A model generated the notes under the pieces. The model made no database searches, was not told the DNA's origin, and saw only the letters and a program-made list of their open reading frames with translations. This document shows, piece by piece, positions 16,084 to 24,693 of a DNA stretch of 37,115 nucleotides. Source of the stretch: Bacteroidota bacterium. GTDB taxonomy: Bacteria; Bacteroidota; Bacteroidia; Chitinophagales; Chitinophagaceae. The position numbers and the translations under genes were made by a program. The stretch lies in assembly GCA_005884665.1 (NCBI GenBank), contig VBAT01000018.1:1-37115 (forward strand), read 5' to 3'. Each line of letters begins with the position of its first letter. Position 1 is the first letter of the stretch.

Positions 16084-16500
16084 CTAGATTCTCGTCAGTG
16101 CAAGATCGGGGTAATCTGGGTTCACGATCAGTTGTTGTGTCTGGGGATGGATCAATACATCCATGTCCTCCAAGGGTATTGCGCCCAGCAGCGGTTCGGA
16201 GTCGTCCGGCAACACTATTGCCCGGCAAGTAGTAGAACGATTCTTAAACCTGATCTCGACATTGGTCACTACCAGGCATTCTACAATTTGGCCGTTTGCC
16301 AGCTGCACCCTCTTCGTTTCTACAACAGGGAATTTTAAGTATTCCTGGATATTTTCATTGATGCAAAGCATGATAGAGCCCGTATCGACAAGAGCAGAGA
16401 TGTTCATGCGCTTAACTTCGTCCTCTCCAATAACGTTCCTTCTCATGAAAGCAAGATCATCTCCGTTTATTAACTCTATTTCGGCGTATACCATTCCCAT
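16084..16500 (-). CDS. Clan AA (retropepsin-like) aspartic protease
   Basis: 138 residues. The single catalytic motif ALVDTGS (D39-T40-G41-S42) is followed by the beta-rich pattern of bacterial retropepsin-like proteins, including LANGQIVECLVV and a late hydrophobic-Gly motif (EPLLGAIPLEDMDVLIHP). One DTG motif in a protein of this length means the active enzyme would be a dimer. No signal peptide, so it is cytosolic. It lies 69 bp downstream of xerD on the same strand. Physiological substrate unknown. Confidence 0.85.
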   Translation of the reverse strand: MGMVYAEIELINGDDLAFMRRNVIGEDEVKRMNISALVDTGSIMLCINENIQEYLKFPVVETKRVQLANGQIVECLVVTNVEIRFKNRSTTCRAIVLPDDSEPLLGAIPLEDMDVLIHPQTQQLIVNPDYPDLALTRI

Positions 16501-16569
16501 ACGAACTATTTTTTATGAACTGAATAATTATTAACGGAAAGATAAAAGTATTTCTAGATTCCCCAAACG

Positions 16570-17469
16570 TCATTTAAACGCCGGATGAAAGTTTTCCAAC
16601 GTTTTTCTCAGGAATTCACGGTCGAGATGCGTGTAAATCTCGGTTGTTGTAATGCTTTCATGTCCTAACATTTCCTGCACGGCACGGAGATCGGCTCCTC
16701 CTTCCACCAGGTGCGTAGCGAATGAATGACGGAATGTATGTGGTGAAACCGTTTTTTTGATCCCAGCTTTTTTTACCAGTTCCTTAATAATGAGAAATAT
16801 CATCACCCGGGACAGTTTTGTTCCTCTCTTATTCAGGAAAACAATGTCTTCGCTTCCTTTTTGCACAGGGATATGAACCCGAATATCTTTAATGTAAATC
16901 TTTACAAACTTTACAGCACTTTTGCCAACCGGGACTAATCTTTCCTTGTCTCCCTTGCCCGTTACCCGCACAAACCCGGCATCAAAATATAATTGCGAAA
17001 TTTTTAGATTTACCACTTCGCTTACACGCAAGCCGCAACTATACATCAATTCAAGGATTGCTTTATTTCGCCCGCCTTCCGGTTTGCTCAGATCGATCTG
17101 TGCAATGATATTTTCAATCTCACCAAAGCTTAAAACATCCGGTAATGCACGCTTCAATTTGGGCGCTTCGAGAAGGGTGGTGGGATCTGTCCTGGAAATA
17201 TTTTCGATCAGGCAGTATTTATAAAATGAACGGATGCCGGAGATGATCCTTGCCTGCGAAGAGGGGGTCATGCCCAGTTCTGTTACCCATTTTATAAATT
17301 GCTGGAGATCTTTTAACGTTAATTCGGATGGTGGTTTTGACGACCGCTTTTCCTGTAGATATTGTGTGAGCTTATCAATATCCCGCAGGTAAGCTTCCGT
17401 GGAATTATCGGATAATGATTTTTCCAGGCTCAGCCAGGCTTTAAATCCTTTTTTGTATGAGTCCCACAT
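16570..17469 (-). CDS. xerD: Site-specific tyrosine recombinase XerD
   Basis: 299 residues, the usual length for Xer recombinases. It has an N-terminal SAM-like core-binding domain (1-~100) and a C-terminal catalytic domain with the full active site: R148 (CGLRVSE), K172 (TGKGDKERLVP), H244 and R247 (HTFRHSFATHL), H270 (LGHES) and nucleophile Y279 (EIYTHLD). Xer enzymes resolve chromosome dimers at dif. There are no mobile-element features nearby, which favours the chromosomal housekeeping enzyme over a transposon integrase. It starts 25 bp after the lipoprotein gene, so the two are probably co-transcribed. Confidence 0.92.
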   Translation of the reverse strand: MWDSYKKGFKAWLSLEKSLSDNSTEAYLRDIDKLTQYLQEKRSSKPPSELTLKDLQQFIKWVTELGMTPSSQARIISGIRSFYKYCLIENISRTDPTTLLEAPKLKRALPDVLSFGEIENIIAQIDLSKPEGGRNKAILELMYSCGLRVSEVVNLKISQLYFDAGFVRVTGKGDKERLVPVGKSAVKFVKIYIKDIRVHIPVQKGSEDIVFLNKRGTKLSRVMIFLIIKELVKKAGIKKTVSPHTFRHSFATHLVEGGADLRAVQEMLGHESITTTEIYTHLDREFLRKTLENFHPAFK

Positions 17470-17494
17470 AGAGGTCGGTAGCTACCAGCACCGG

Positions 17495-18154
17495 TTACTT
17501 CAGGGTCAGTTTTTTTTCTTTATCCTGCCAGTGGTCTTTTATCCATATCCTTGCCCAGGCCCGGGTCGGCGTGATATTTACTGAATCGATTTTTTCATGA
17601 ATATTGTTGTAATCAGGTTCAATATCCTGTCCGAAGGTCATCATTTCTTTTTTGCCGGTGGCAATTTCTTCGACAAACAGGTTCCCGCGGTCAGTATAGA
17701 CTGCGAGTCCTTCTGCCACTGAAAACTTCGGGTCGATCCCGTTAATGGCGCTGGCTTTTGGAGAAATATTTCCTTTTTTATCAAATGGTATTTTCAGGAA
17801 ATAACCCCGGCCATTGTTGCAATTATTAAATAATAGCCAGACATTGCTTGTATCATTGAAGTACACACGCATAAATTTTTTGTCGAGATGCAAAGTAGCT
17901 CCCAGCAGGTCGGTGAGACCGAGTTTGCGATTAACGCCCATGCCATCGTAGCTCCAGATTACAGATTCTGCATTGCAATCTTTCACACTGATATAGACAT
18001 ACGGTTTGAGGGGATGGTCATCCTTGGTAAATTTCAGCGTATCCTTCATACAGGTGGTGTCGCAAAACGGTGCCGGTCCCGAAGAGGAATTGCAGGAAGA
18101 CGAGGCCAGCGCAGTAATAATGCTAATGACAGCAATTGCAAGGATTAATCTCAT
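17495..18154 (-). CDS. Putative lipoprotein of unknown function
   Basis: 219 residues. A hydrophobic leader (MRLILAIAVISIITALASSS) runs to Cys21, which could be lipid-modified, although the residue at -3 is Ser rather than Leu. Cys-containing segments follow (PFCDTTCMKD), then a beta-rich body and DHWQDKEKKLTLK at the end. I do not recognise a family. A TATTTTTG -7 element lies 21 bp upstream of the start, so this is probably the first gene of a lipoprotein-xerD-protease transcript. Confidence 0.72.
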   Translation of the reverse strand: MRLILAIAVISIITALASSSCNSSSGPAPFCDTTCMKDTLKFTKDDHPLKPYVYISVKDCNAESVIWSYDGMGVNRKLGLTDLLGATLHLDKKFMRVYFNDTSNVWLLFNNCNNGRGYFLKIPFDKKGNISPKASAINGIDPKFSVAEGLAVYTDRGNLFVEEIATGKKEMMTFGQDIEPDYNNIHEKIDSVNITPTRAWARIWIKDHWQDKEKKLTLK

Positions 18155-18174
18155 GGTTAGTTTTTTAAGTGAAG

Positions 18175-18182
18175 CAAAAATA
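18175..18182 (-). promoter_or_regulatory. Candidate -7 promoter element (TATTTTTG)
   Basis: TATTTTTG on the - strand matches the Bacteroidota -7 consensus TAnnTTTG, 21 bp before the lipoprotein start codon. No TTTG is present at the expected -33 distance. Confidence 0.4.
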
Positions 18183-18190
18183 GAGAATTG

Positions 18191-18217
18191 AGTTGTAAGT
18201 TCTAAGTTGTAAGTAAT
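18191..18217. repeat. 14-bp tandem repeat AGTTGTAAGTTCTA
   Basis: AGTTGTAAGTTCTA, then AGTTGTAAGTAATA, then a further partial AGT unit give a short near-perfect tandem array in the gap between the yraN and lipoprotein genes. Confidence 0.55.
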
Positions 18218-18266
18218 AAGTATGAATATTGCCTATTGACAGCCGCCGCTCCCGATCTCCCTCTTC

Positions 18267-18623
18267 TTACAGAAACACATCCTCTAGCAGGAAGAACTCT
18301 GGCTCTCTTTCGGGCGACAAGGTAATGGCAAGGATATCATACCGGATCCATTTGTGACCGGGGTTAAGGAAAAGGAATTCGTCGGCTGCCCGCTGCAGGT
18401 TTTTGAATTTTTTCTTTCGTACGCTGTCCTCCGGATGGCCGAATGGACTAAAGTTTCGCGCCTTTACCTCAATGAAGTGGAGAAACTTGTTTTTTAGTCC
18501 GATAATATCGATCTCGAATTGTTTATACCTCCAATTGCGATGTAGTATTGTATAACCATTTTCTGTCAACCATTTCACAGCAAGTTCTTCGCCTTCATGA
18601 CCTAATTTATTGTGTTCTGCCAT
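18267..18623 (-). CDS. YraN family (UPF0102) endonuclease-like protein
   Basis: 118 residues, the normal family length. The order of motifs is typical: LGHEGEELAVKWL at the N-terminus, GYTILHRNWRY, the nuclease-fold core FEIDIIGLKNKFLHFIEVKA and the C-terminal RYDILAITL. The D...E-x-K pattern is that of the PD-(D/E)XK-like fold, but activity has not been settled for the family. It is divergent from manA with only 29 bp between the start codons. Confidence 0.9.
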   Translation of the reverse strand: MAEHNKLGHEGEELAVKWLTENGYTILHRNWRYKQFEIDIIGLKNKFLHFIEVKARNFSPFGHPEDSVRKKKFKNLQRAADEFLFLNPGHKWIRYDILAITLSPEREPEFFLLEDVFL

Positions 18624-18631
18624 GCGTTATC

Positions 18632-18646
18632 TTTACTCAAAGTAAA
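18632..18646. promoter_or_regulatory. Palindrome between divergent yraN and manA starts
   Basis: TTTACT-CAA-AGTAAA lies within the 29-bp gap between start codons. The + strand TATCTTTA (18629-18636) is a 7/8 match to TAnnTTTG but too close to the ATG for an ordinary leader. Function uncertain. Confidence 0.25.
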
Positions 18647-18652
18647 ATTTTT

Positions 18653-19822
18653 ATGACCGGAATTGCCCGATTAACAGGAACAGTAAAACACTATGATTGG
18701 GGTGGTTTTTCTTTTATACCATCGTTGTTAAAAACAGGAAATCCAGATAAAAAACCGTTCGCTGAATACTGGCTCGGCGTTCATCCGCTGGGGATTTCAC
18801 AGGTTCAATTCCCGGATGGGACCATACAGGCCCTGACCGAATATGCCGGAGACCTGCCTTTCCTCCTTAAGATCCTTGATGTAAAAGATATGCTTTCTAT
18901 CCAGGTGCATCCTTCCAAATCATCTGCGGAAGAAGAATTTGCCCGGGAAAATAGTGAAGGCATTCCTGCCGATTCACCCCGGCGTAATTATAAAGATGAC
19001 AACCATAAACCAGAGATGCTCGTGGCGTTGAGTGATTTTTATTTGTTGCATGGATTCAAGACCGTAAAGATGTTGAATGCGATATTGCAGGTCGTTCCAG
19101 AACTGAGCAGCTTTTTACCGGTATTTGCATCAAACAACTACGACAATCTATACAGGACTGCAATGACCATGCCCCAGGAACAGGTAAACCAAATCCTGCG
19201 ACCACTGATCGACAGGATCGTGCCGCTGTATAATGAAAATAAGCTCGGCAAAGACAGCGAGGATTTCTGGGCTGCAAGGGCGGCCCTAACATTTTCTAAA
19301 AATAAAAATATCGATCGCGGTATATTTTCTATTTATTTTTTTAACCTGGTACACCTGAAAAAAGGAGAAGCAATATTCCAGGGCGCCGGTTTGCCTCATG
19401 CCTATCTCGAAGGCCAAAACGTAGAGCTAATGTCGAATTCAGATAATGTATTACGAGGAGGTTTAACAACAAAACATATTGATGTAGACGAATTATTAAA
19501 ACATGTAAAATGTGAACCTACCGTACCCGCGATATTAGAGGGCAAAGAAACAGTAGCTTCTACCAGGCTGTTCAAACCCCCGGTTAAGGATTTTCAGCTA
19601 AGTGTTTCGGAACTTGCAAAGGACGAAACCCTGGCTCTGACGGCGAATACCACTGAGATCATCCTGCTGACCGAAGGAGAACTGGAAATTCCTGAAGGTA
19701 ATGTAACCATAAAGCCAGGGCAACCAGTGGTCATTGTCTTAAAGGGAACCACTTATACATTAAAAGGCCTGGCGGGAAAATCCACTGTTTTCAGGGCTTC
19801 TGAAGCTGTTCACAATGGTTAA
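18653..19822 (+). CDS. manA: Class I mannose-6-phosphate isomerase
   Basis: 389 residues. The enzyme interconverts fructose-6-phosphate and mannose-6-phosphate. The N-terminal GTVKHYDWGG, the zinc-site segments LSIQVHPSK (Q84, H86) and NHKPEM (E121), and the signature GLPHAYLEGQNVELM followed by SNSDNVLRGGLTTKHID are all present. ATG 18653 is chosen because a longer frame to 18548 would overlap the divergent yraN gene by about 76 bp and adds an unlikely leader. No operon partner is obvious. Confidence 0.93.
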   Translation: MTGIARLTGTVKHYDWGGFSFIPSLLKTGNPDKKPFAEYWLGVHPLGISQVQFPDGTIQALTEYAGDLPFLLKILDVKDMLSIQVHPSKSSAEEEFARENSEGIPADSPRRNYKDDNHKPEMLVALSDFYLLHGFKTVKMLNAILQVVPELSSFLPVFASNNYDNLYRTAMTMPQEQVNQILRPLIDRIVPLYNENKLGKDSEDFWAARAALTFSKNKNIDRGIFSIYFFNLVHLKKGEAIFQGAGLPHAYLEGQNVELMSNSDNVLRGGLTTKHIDVDELLKHVKCEPTVPAILEGKETVASTRLFKPPVKDFQLSVSELAKDETLALTANTTEIILLTEGELEIPEGNVTIKPGQPVVIVLKGTTYTLKGLAGKSTVFRASEAVHNG

Positions 19823-19853
19823 TAATTAACCCGGTCAATTGGATCAATTCTTT

Positions 19854-19861
19854 TATTTTTG
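19854..19861 (+). promoter_or_regulatory. Candidate -7 promoter element (TATTTTTG)
   Basis: This TAnnTTTG match ends 35 bp before ATG 19897. It covers the alternative GTG at 19861 and so supports the downstream ATG as the true start of the DUF6580 gene. No clear -33 element. Confidence 0.4.
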
Positions 19862-19896
19862 TGATCCAAATATTTAGTTTCTTTCAACCATTCAAC

Positions 19897-20466
19897 ATGA
19901 AGATTAACGGACGTTTAATCGTTTTTACATTGGTCCTCGTAGTATTAGCTGCTGCCTGCAAATACTGGTTCGGACCTAATCTTAACTGGTCAGGTTTCTC
20001 CCCGGTCATTGCAGTTGCACTTTTTTCAGGAATGATCCTGAAACAAAAGGATATCTCGTTTATATTTCCCCTGGCAGCTTTATTGCTCAGCGACCTGGTC
20101 GTCCAGTTATTGTATGAACAAAACATGTTCCCTTATCCCGGTTTTTACAGTGGGCAATGGAAAAATTATGCGATTCTCCTGCTCGCAGGTACTTTGACCG
20201 GCTGGATTATCAAAGGCAGAAGCTATAAAAGTCTTGTGTTAGGAGGCATTGCTGCTCCGACTGTGTTTTTCCTGGTGTCCAATTTCAATGTTTGGCTGAG
20301 CCAGGAAGTAGTATATAGCCGCGACTTCAGTGGGCTGGTGAATTGCTATGAAGCCGCGCTTCCTTTTTACCGGAATTCACTGGTAGCAACCCTGGTCTTT
20401 CTGCCAGTAATTCTTTTTTCCTATAACTACCTGACAAGGCAAAAAGCAGCTTTAATTATAGCATAA
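19897..20466 (+). CDS. DUF6580 family integral membrane protein
   Basis: 189 residues with five or six hydrophobic helices. Segments such as LNWSGFSPVIAVALFSG near the start, FIFPLAALLLSDLVVQLLY, and FFLVSNFNVWLS are typical of DUF6580, whose fold resembles substrate-binding components of vitamin-type transporters. Substrate unknown. ATG 19897 is preferred because 12 extra codons to a GTG would overlap a promoter-like element. A good terminator follows at 20489. Confidence 0.82.
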   Translation: MKINGRLIVFTLVLVVLAAACKYWFGPNLNWSGFSPVIAVALFSGMILKQKDISFIFPLAALLLSDLVVQLLYEQNMFPYPGFYSGQWKNYAILLLAGTLTGWIIKGRSYKSLVLGGIAAPTVFFLVSNFNVWLSQEVVYSRDFSGLVNCYEAALPFYRNSLVATLVFLPVILFSYNYLTRQKAALIIA

Positions 20467-20488
20467 TTTATAATAAAATAATTAGGAA

Positions 20489-20517
20489 AAGCCCATTCTG
20501 AACGGATGGGTTTTTTT
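20489..20517. terminator. Bidirectional terminator between DUF6580 and rnhA
   Basis: AAGCCCATTC (20489-20498) pairs with GGATGGGTTT (20504-20513, with two G-T pairs) around a TGAAC loop, followed by a run of T on the + strand. On the - strand a CTTTTCC tail follows. The flanking genes converge. Confidence 0.85.
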
Positions 20518-20545
20518 ACGCGCGGAATAAGAAGAAGAATCTATG

Positions 20546-21004
20546 TTACTCCGGCAGGTAGCCCTCATCTACCAGCAGTGCACCTCCATCGGCAGCTTCT
20601 GTCGCCAACTCATCACAGCGATTATTAAAAGGGTTATCGGCGTGACCTCTCACCCATACAAATTTGATGAACTGTGTTTTTGCCAGGTGGTAATACCGGA
20701 GCCAAAGATCCCGGTTCTTTTTACCGCCTTTAAAATTTGTAGCGATCCAAGTATTCAGCCAGCCTTTCTCCACCGCGTTTACTACATACTGGCTATCGGA
20801 GTATATTTTGATATGTTGTCCCTGTTTCTTCATGGCTTCCAGTCCAGCGATCACAGCCATCAGCTCCATCCGGTTATTTGTCGTATGCTGATATCCCTGC
20901 GATAATTCCTTCCGGTGCTCACCCATCATCAATATCACTCCATATCCACCCCGGCCAGGATTGCCTCTTGCAGCTCCATCTGTATACATTGTAATTTCAT
21001 TCAT
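20546..21004 (-). CDS. rnhA: Ribonuclease HI
   Basis: 152 residues, the usual length. It removes RNA from RNA:DNA hybrids. The four acidic metal ligands are in place: D9 (YTDGAARGNPG), E47 (NNRMELMAVIAGLEA), D70 (YSDSQYVVNAV) and D131 (RCDELA), with H121 in RGHADNPFNN. The start has a clean ATG with no longer form, 32 bp after the end of the carboxylase gene on the same strand, so the two may be co-transcribed. Confidence 0.95.
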   Translation of the reverse strand: MNEITMYTDGAARGNPGRGGYGVILMMGEHRKELSQGYQHTTNNRMELMAVIAGLEAMKKQGQHIKIYSDSQYVVNAVEKGWLNTWIATNFKGGKKNRDLWLRYYHLAKTQFIKFVWVRGHADNPFNNRCDELATEAADGGALLVDEGYLPE

Positions 21005-21036
21005 CGCTATGTTGTATGTTGTTGCTTCGCCCGGCC

Positions 21037-22662
21037 CTATACCTGGAAGACTCCAGTTATCAAATCAGCTATCTCCGAATTATGATTGGCAGCCGCAATT
21101 CCTTCGCTGATCAGTTTTCTTGTATCTGCCGGGTCAATTATCGCGTCTACCCATAAACGGGCTGCGGCGTAATAGGGCGAGGTTTGTTTTTCGTACCTGC
21201 CTTTTATTTCATTCAATAATTTTTGTTCCGATTCCGGGGTAGTTTCTTTTCCCTTCGCTTTTTGTGAAGCTATTTCTATCTGTAATAAAGTTTTTGCCGC
21301 AGAATCGCCACTCATGACGGCAATCTTTGCCGAAGGCCAGGCATAAATAAATCTCGGGTCATACGCTTTACCACACATGGCATAATTGCCGGCACCATAG
21401 GAATTGCCAATGACGAAAGTGATCTTAGGAACCACTGAATTGGCAACGGCGTTCACCATCTTGGCTCCATCCTTAATGATACCGGCGTGTTCACTTCGAC
21501 TTCCGACCATAAAGCCGGTCACATCCTGGAAGAACACCAACGGAATTTTCTTTTGATTGCAATTGAGAATAAACCGGGCTGCTTTATCAGCGCTGTCGTT
21601 ATAGATCACACCACCCATTTGCATTTCGCCTTTCTTACTCTTAACTATTTTGCGCTGGTTGGCAACGATGCCCACTGCCCATCCATCTACACGGCCATAG
21701 CCACAGACGATTGTTTTACCATAATCTTCTTTGAATTGTTCAAACGCTGAATCGTCTACAATTCTTTCTATCACCTCGACCATGTCATAGGGTTTGCCGT
21801 CCGGGGGAAAAAGTCCATACAGGTCTCCCGGGTTCTTTTTGGGTGGAATGGATTTTATCCGATCAAAACCTGCTGCAGGACTGTTGCCAAGCATGCTCAT
21901 CATTTTTTTGACATGGTCCATGCATTCCTGCTCAGTCTTGAATTTATAATCGGCGATACCACTGATCTCGGTATGGGTTATTGCGCCACCAAGTGTTTCA
22001 TTATCGATATCTTCCCCGATCGCTGCTTTTACGAGGTAAGGACCGGCCAGGTAAATGGACCCATTGCCTTCTACCATCAGTGTTTCATCACTCATGATCG
22101 GGAGATAGGCGCCGCCAGCTACACAAGCCCCCATTACAGCAGCTATTTGTGTAATGCCCATAGCGCTCATCCTTGCATTATTGCGAAAGATGCGGCCAAA
22201 ATGTTCTTTGTCGGGGAAAATCTCATCCTGCATAGGAAGAAAGACACCGGCACTATCTACGAGATAAATAACAGGCAGGAAGTTTTCCATCGCGATCTCC
22301 TGCATCCGCAGATTTTTCTTTCCGGTAATTGGAAACCAGGCTCCGGCTTTTACTGTCTGGTCATTGGCGACGATCACGCATTGACGTCCACTAACATAAC
22401 CGACACCTGCTACGGTACCACCAGCTGGGCATCCTCCCTGTTCAGCATACATATCAAACCCGGCAAAAGCGCCGATCTCGATAAAGGGTTTGTTCTTGTC
22501 AATAAGGTAATCTATTCTTTCTCTTGCAGTCAGCTTGTTTTTGTCCTTTTGTTTTTCTGCAGCCTTCTTTCCTCCTCCCTGGTAGATCTTTTCCAGTTTT
22601 TGTTTGATATCGCTCAGCTGCATCTTCATCGCATCCTCATTCCTGTTGAATTCAATGTTCAT
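21037..22662 (-). CDS. Acyl-CoA carboxylase beta (carboxyltransferase) subunit, methylcrotonyl-CoA type
   Basis: 541 residues. The biotin-dependent carboxyltransferase moves CO2 from carboxybiotin to an acyl-CoA. The N-terminal crotonase-fold half contains LTARERIDYLIDK, the GGTVAGVG loop and LVDSAGVFLPMQDEIFPDKE; the latter is closest to methylcrotonyl-CoA or geranyl-CoA carboxylases. The C-terminal half has FFQDVTGFMVGSRSEHAGII, the GNSYGAGNYAMCGKAYDPRF loop and FIYAWPSAKIAVMSG. It would need a biotinylated alpha subunit, which is not in this window. Candidate role in leucine/isovalerate catabolism, but the acyl-CoA is not fixed by the sequence. Start supported by the family-typical MNIEFNRNEDAM and a -7 element 19 bp upstream. 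Confidence 0.92.
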   Translation of the reverse strand: MNIEFNRNEDAMKMQLSDIKQKLEKIYQGGGKKAAEKQKDKNKLTARERIDYLIDKNKPFIEIGAFAGFDMYAEQGGCPAGGTVAGVGYVSGRQCVIVANDQTVKAGAWFPITGKKNLRMQEIAMENFLPVIYLVDSAGVFLPMQDEIFPDKEHFGRIFRNNARMSAMGITQIAAVMGACVAGGAYLPIMSDETLMVEGNGSIYLAGPYLVKAAIGEDIDNETLGGAITHTEISGIADYKFKTEQECMDHVKKMMSMLGNSPAAGFDRIKSIPPKKNPGDLYGLFPPDGKPYDMVEVIERIVDDSAFEQFKEDYGKTIVCGYGRVDGWAVGIVANQRKIVKSKKGEMQMGGVIYNDSADKAARFILNCNQKKIPLVFFQDVTGFMVGSRSEHAGIIKDGAKMVNAVANSVVPKITFVIGNSYGAGNYAMCGKAYDPRFIYAWPSAKIAVMSGDSAAKTLLQIEIASQKAKGKETTPESEQKLLNEIKGRYEKQTSPYYAAARLWVDAIIDPADTRKLISEGIAAANHNSEIADLITGVFQV

Positions 22663-22681
22663 ATTGGCCGTGTTATATCAA

Positions 22682-22689
22682 CAAAGATA
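22682..22689 (-). promoter_or_regulatory. Candidate -7 promoter element (TATCTTTG)
   Basis: TATCTTTG on the - strand fits TAnnTTTG 19 bp before the carboxylase ATG. It is the same octamer as upstream of ribBA (29473-29480). No -33 TTTG at the usual spacing. Confidence 0.45.
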
Positions 22690-22753
22690 GGAGAGGGGGG
22701 ATGAAGCAGGAAGCCTGAAATCTGAAAATCGCAGCAGTCCTCCTGTATTGCAT

Positions 22754-22798
22754 AAAAAAAATTATGCGTGGAGACTGGTTTGCAGCCTGCACGCATAA
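22754..22798 (-). terminator. Strong intrinsic terminator downstream of the YciI-like gene
   Basis: Read on the - strand, TTATGCGTG (22798-22790) and CACGCATAA (22770-22762) form a perfect 9-bp stem with a 19-nt loop, followed directly by eight T (22761-22754). It ends the YciI-like transcript 82 bp after its stop codon. Confidence 0.9.
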
Positions 22799-22879
22799 CA
22801 ATTTGCCTTTCGCCCTGCTCTGCGTTCTGTGCCAACTTGAATGAATGATCGTAATAAACGACCCATTTTCAAATTGTCC

Positions 22880-23272
22880 TCAGGACAAAGCAGCTTCTTT
22901 TTCATTCAGGAATGTCCCAGACTTAGCATCGGAATCAATTGGCATTACAGCTCTTACTTCTACGTTTCCACCATACAACAGGTTAGGACAGGACTTTGCA
23001 GCCTCAACCGCTTCATCCAGCGAATTTGCTTTAACTATAAGATAACCTCCGATCATTTCCTTTGATTCGAGGTAAGGACCATCCGTGATGACATTGCCGG
23101 GCTTAAGAGTTTTACCTTCCGGAAGCAGGCGGTTAGTGCCGCTGAATTTTCCCTGGTCTACGAGATTTTTGATCCATTTTTGCCACAGACTCATCATTGC
23201 CTGCATTTGTTCTGCTGAAGGCAAAGCGTCGGCGGGCTTTTCATTTCTGAAGATCAACATGAACTCTTTCAT
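22880..23272 (-). CDS. YciI family protein
   Basis: 130 residues. MKEFMLIFRNEKPAD followed by MMSLWQKWIKNLVDQGKFSG, then the DGPYLESKEMIGGYLIVKAN core and AVEAAKSCPNL, are typical of YCII-related ferredoxin-fold proteins. These proteins are found near ECF sigma factors and small-molecule stress genes in many bacteria; the reaction is not established. It is a standalone gene here with its own terminator. Confidence 0.88.
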   Translation of the reverse strand: MKEFMLIFRNEKPADALPSAEQMQAMMSLWQKWIKNLVDQGKFSGTNRLLPEGKTLKPGNVITDGPYLESKEMIGGYLIVKANSLDEAVEAAKSCPNLLYGGNVEVRAVMPIDSDAKSGTFLNEKEAALS

Positions 23273-23399
23273 CTTATTACTTTTTTGGGTTTAAAAATAG
23301 ATGACGAACGAAGTTTCAAAAACCGGACAGGAAAGGTAAAGTTTTTTTGAGATGGAACGGGAGCTTCCCGAAGGTAAGAGCGAGTAAAAATGGGGTTAA

Positions 23400-23864
23400 T
23401 TAATTGATCACCTTAAACAAACTGGTTTCATTTGGGAAACTGCCACCGTAATCAAGATTATATTTAATAAAATGACAACCCAGTCCACGGTTTGGTACAT
23501 CTGTGCCTAAATACCTGTCTAACGTCTCTACGATCGAGACCCCGGAAAGACCAAATGTGGAATCGAAACGTTCGTATAATTCATTTTCCTGCTCCTGGCA
23601 TTTTTTATCTATCGCGTGTCTCCACCAATTGAAAGAGATGCTATTTGACACCTTTACAATTAAAATATAATCTGCAGTATCTAAATCGAGGTGTTGTTCG
23701 GCCTTGTTGAGAATTTGTAAAACCATGTCATCAAATTGCTTCTGCGTATAGGTGATACTGCCTTGCTGTGCAGTGGTATCCCAGCAGCCGCTCATTTTTG
23801 GTTCTTGAGCCCGGGCTGTACAGTTAAAGATCATCATTACTATGACGATAAAAAACGTTTTCAT
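23400..23864 (-). CDS. Small secreted protein of unknown function
   Basis: 154 residues. A signal peptide (MKTFFIVIVMMIFNCTARAQ) ends at an A-Q site. The mature part contains YTQKQFDDMVLQILNKAEQH and three further cysteines (SGCWD, DKKCQE, GLGCHF). I do not recognise a family. It starts 15 bp downstream of the dCMP deaminase stop on the same strand, so it is likely co-transcribed. A CGGGA-GCT-TCCCG hairpin (23358-23370) follows but lacks a T-tract. Confidence 0.7.
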   Translation of the reverse strand: MKTFFIVIVMMIFNCTARAQEPKMSGCWDTTAQQGSITYTQKQFDDMVLQILNKAEQHLDLDTADYILIVKVSNSISFNWWRHAIDKKCQEQENELYERFDSTFGLSGVSIVETLDRYLGTDVPNRGLGCHFIKYNLDYGGSFPNETSLFKVIN

Positions 23865-23879
23865 GATTTAACTGAGTAA

Positions 23880-24377
23880 TTAAACGTCCGCTTCATTAAA
23901 CGATAAAAGCAACTCGTCTATTTTGGCTTCCACCTTCCTGTGCTTCACCCCGGCTTTGTCCAGCATCAGTTTAGCTGCTTTGGAAACATCGGTGCCGGAA
24001 TACTTGTCAGACAAATAGATCACTTCCGTTATGCCCGACTGGATAATAGCCTTTGAACATTCATTACACGGAAAGAGAGCTGTATAGATTTTACATCCCT
24101 TAAGATCCATGCCGATATTGTTCAGGATCGCATTTAATTCAGCGTGGCATACATAAGGGTATTTTGTATTGAGAAAATCGCCCTGCTTATCCCAGGGAAA
24201 TTCATCGTCATCACAACCGATGGGAAAGCCATTATAGCCAGCACCAACAATTTTGTTCTTGTCATTTACAATACAGGCGCCTACCTGCGTGGCAGGATCT
24301 TTACTGCGTTTTGCAGAGAGTAGGGCGACACCCATAAAGTATTCATCCCAGGAAATATAGTCTTGTCTCTTTTTCAA
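23880..24377 (-). CDS. Deoxycytidylate (dCMP/cytidine) deaminase
   Basis: 165 residues. The zinc-dependent enzyme converts dCMP to dUMP for thymidylate synthesis. The active site is clear: the Zn ligand and proton shuttle in CHAELNAI (H78, E80), and the second ligand pair in [10 protein letters not shown] (C104, C107). The upstream [20 protein letters not shown] loop, with the additional C and H, is typical of the dCMP deaminase branch rather than of tRNA or free cytidine deaminases. Confidence 0.92.
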   Translation of the reverse strand: MKKRQDYISWDEYFMGVALLSAKRSKDPATQVGACIVNDKNKIVGAGYNGFPIGCDDDEFPWDKQGDFLNTKYPYVCHAELNAILNNIGMDLKGCKIYTALFPCNECSKAIIQSGITEVIYLSDKYSGTDVSKAAKLMLDKAGVKHRKVEAKIDELLLSFNEADV

Positions 24378-24693
24378 ATCTTTGTTTTTACGGGAATAAT
24401 ATCCCGGACACGAATTTATGATATTGCCGCGGATACACGGATTGCTTCATTTTTTTAGTAGTGACTCATTCTGAGATTTCATGTCGACAACTGTCTAAAA
24501 GTTTAAGGTTCATGAAGCCAGAGTCTTGCCTAATCTAAAGATTCTTCGTCCTAAAGAACCATTAAACCATTAAACCCTTCAACGATTGACGAACTTTCAA
24601 ACCGAGCCACTACTATTTTTTTCGTAATCGGTGGTAAATAGTAATAAGACCTTACTTATTTTCTAACGAAATTTGGATATTCAAACTCCAACT
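24378..24693. other. Intergenic stretch with degenerate repeats
   Basis: No gene is seen in these 316 bp between divergent genes. It contains a GCCGCGGATACACGGATT arm (24426-24443) related to the repeat at 15921-16050, an imperfect long-spaced inverted repeat TAGTAGTGACTC (24456-24467) / GAGCCACTACTA (24604-24615; 11 of 12 pair), and a short AACCATTA tandem (24557-24572). No convincing promoter was found for the DUF3303 gene. Confidence 0.5.

Noticed and set aside
16570..17469. XerD-like gene as the integrase of a mobile element
   Set aside because: No flanking att-like repeats, tRNA or mobile genes; the sequence and neighbours fit the chromosomal recombinase.
20543..20905. 120-codon + strand frame
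   Set aside because: Antisense to the intact rnhA gene, whose catalytic residues are all present.
21913..22704. 263-codon + strand frame
   Set aside because: It lies entirely antisense to the well-supported acyl-CoA carboxylase beta gene and reads as a shadow (many Cys, His and Phe, no recognisable motif).
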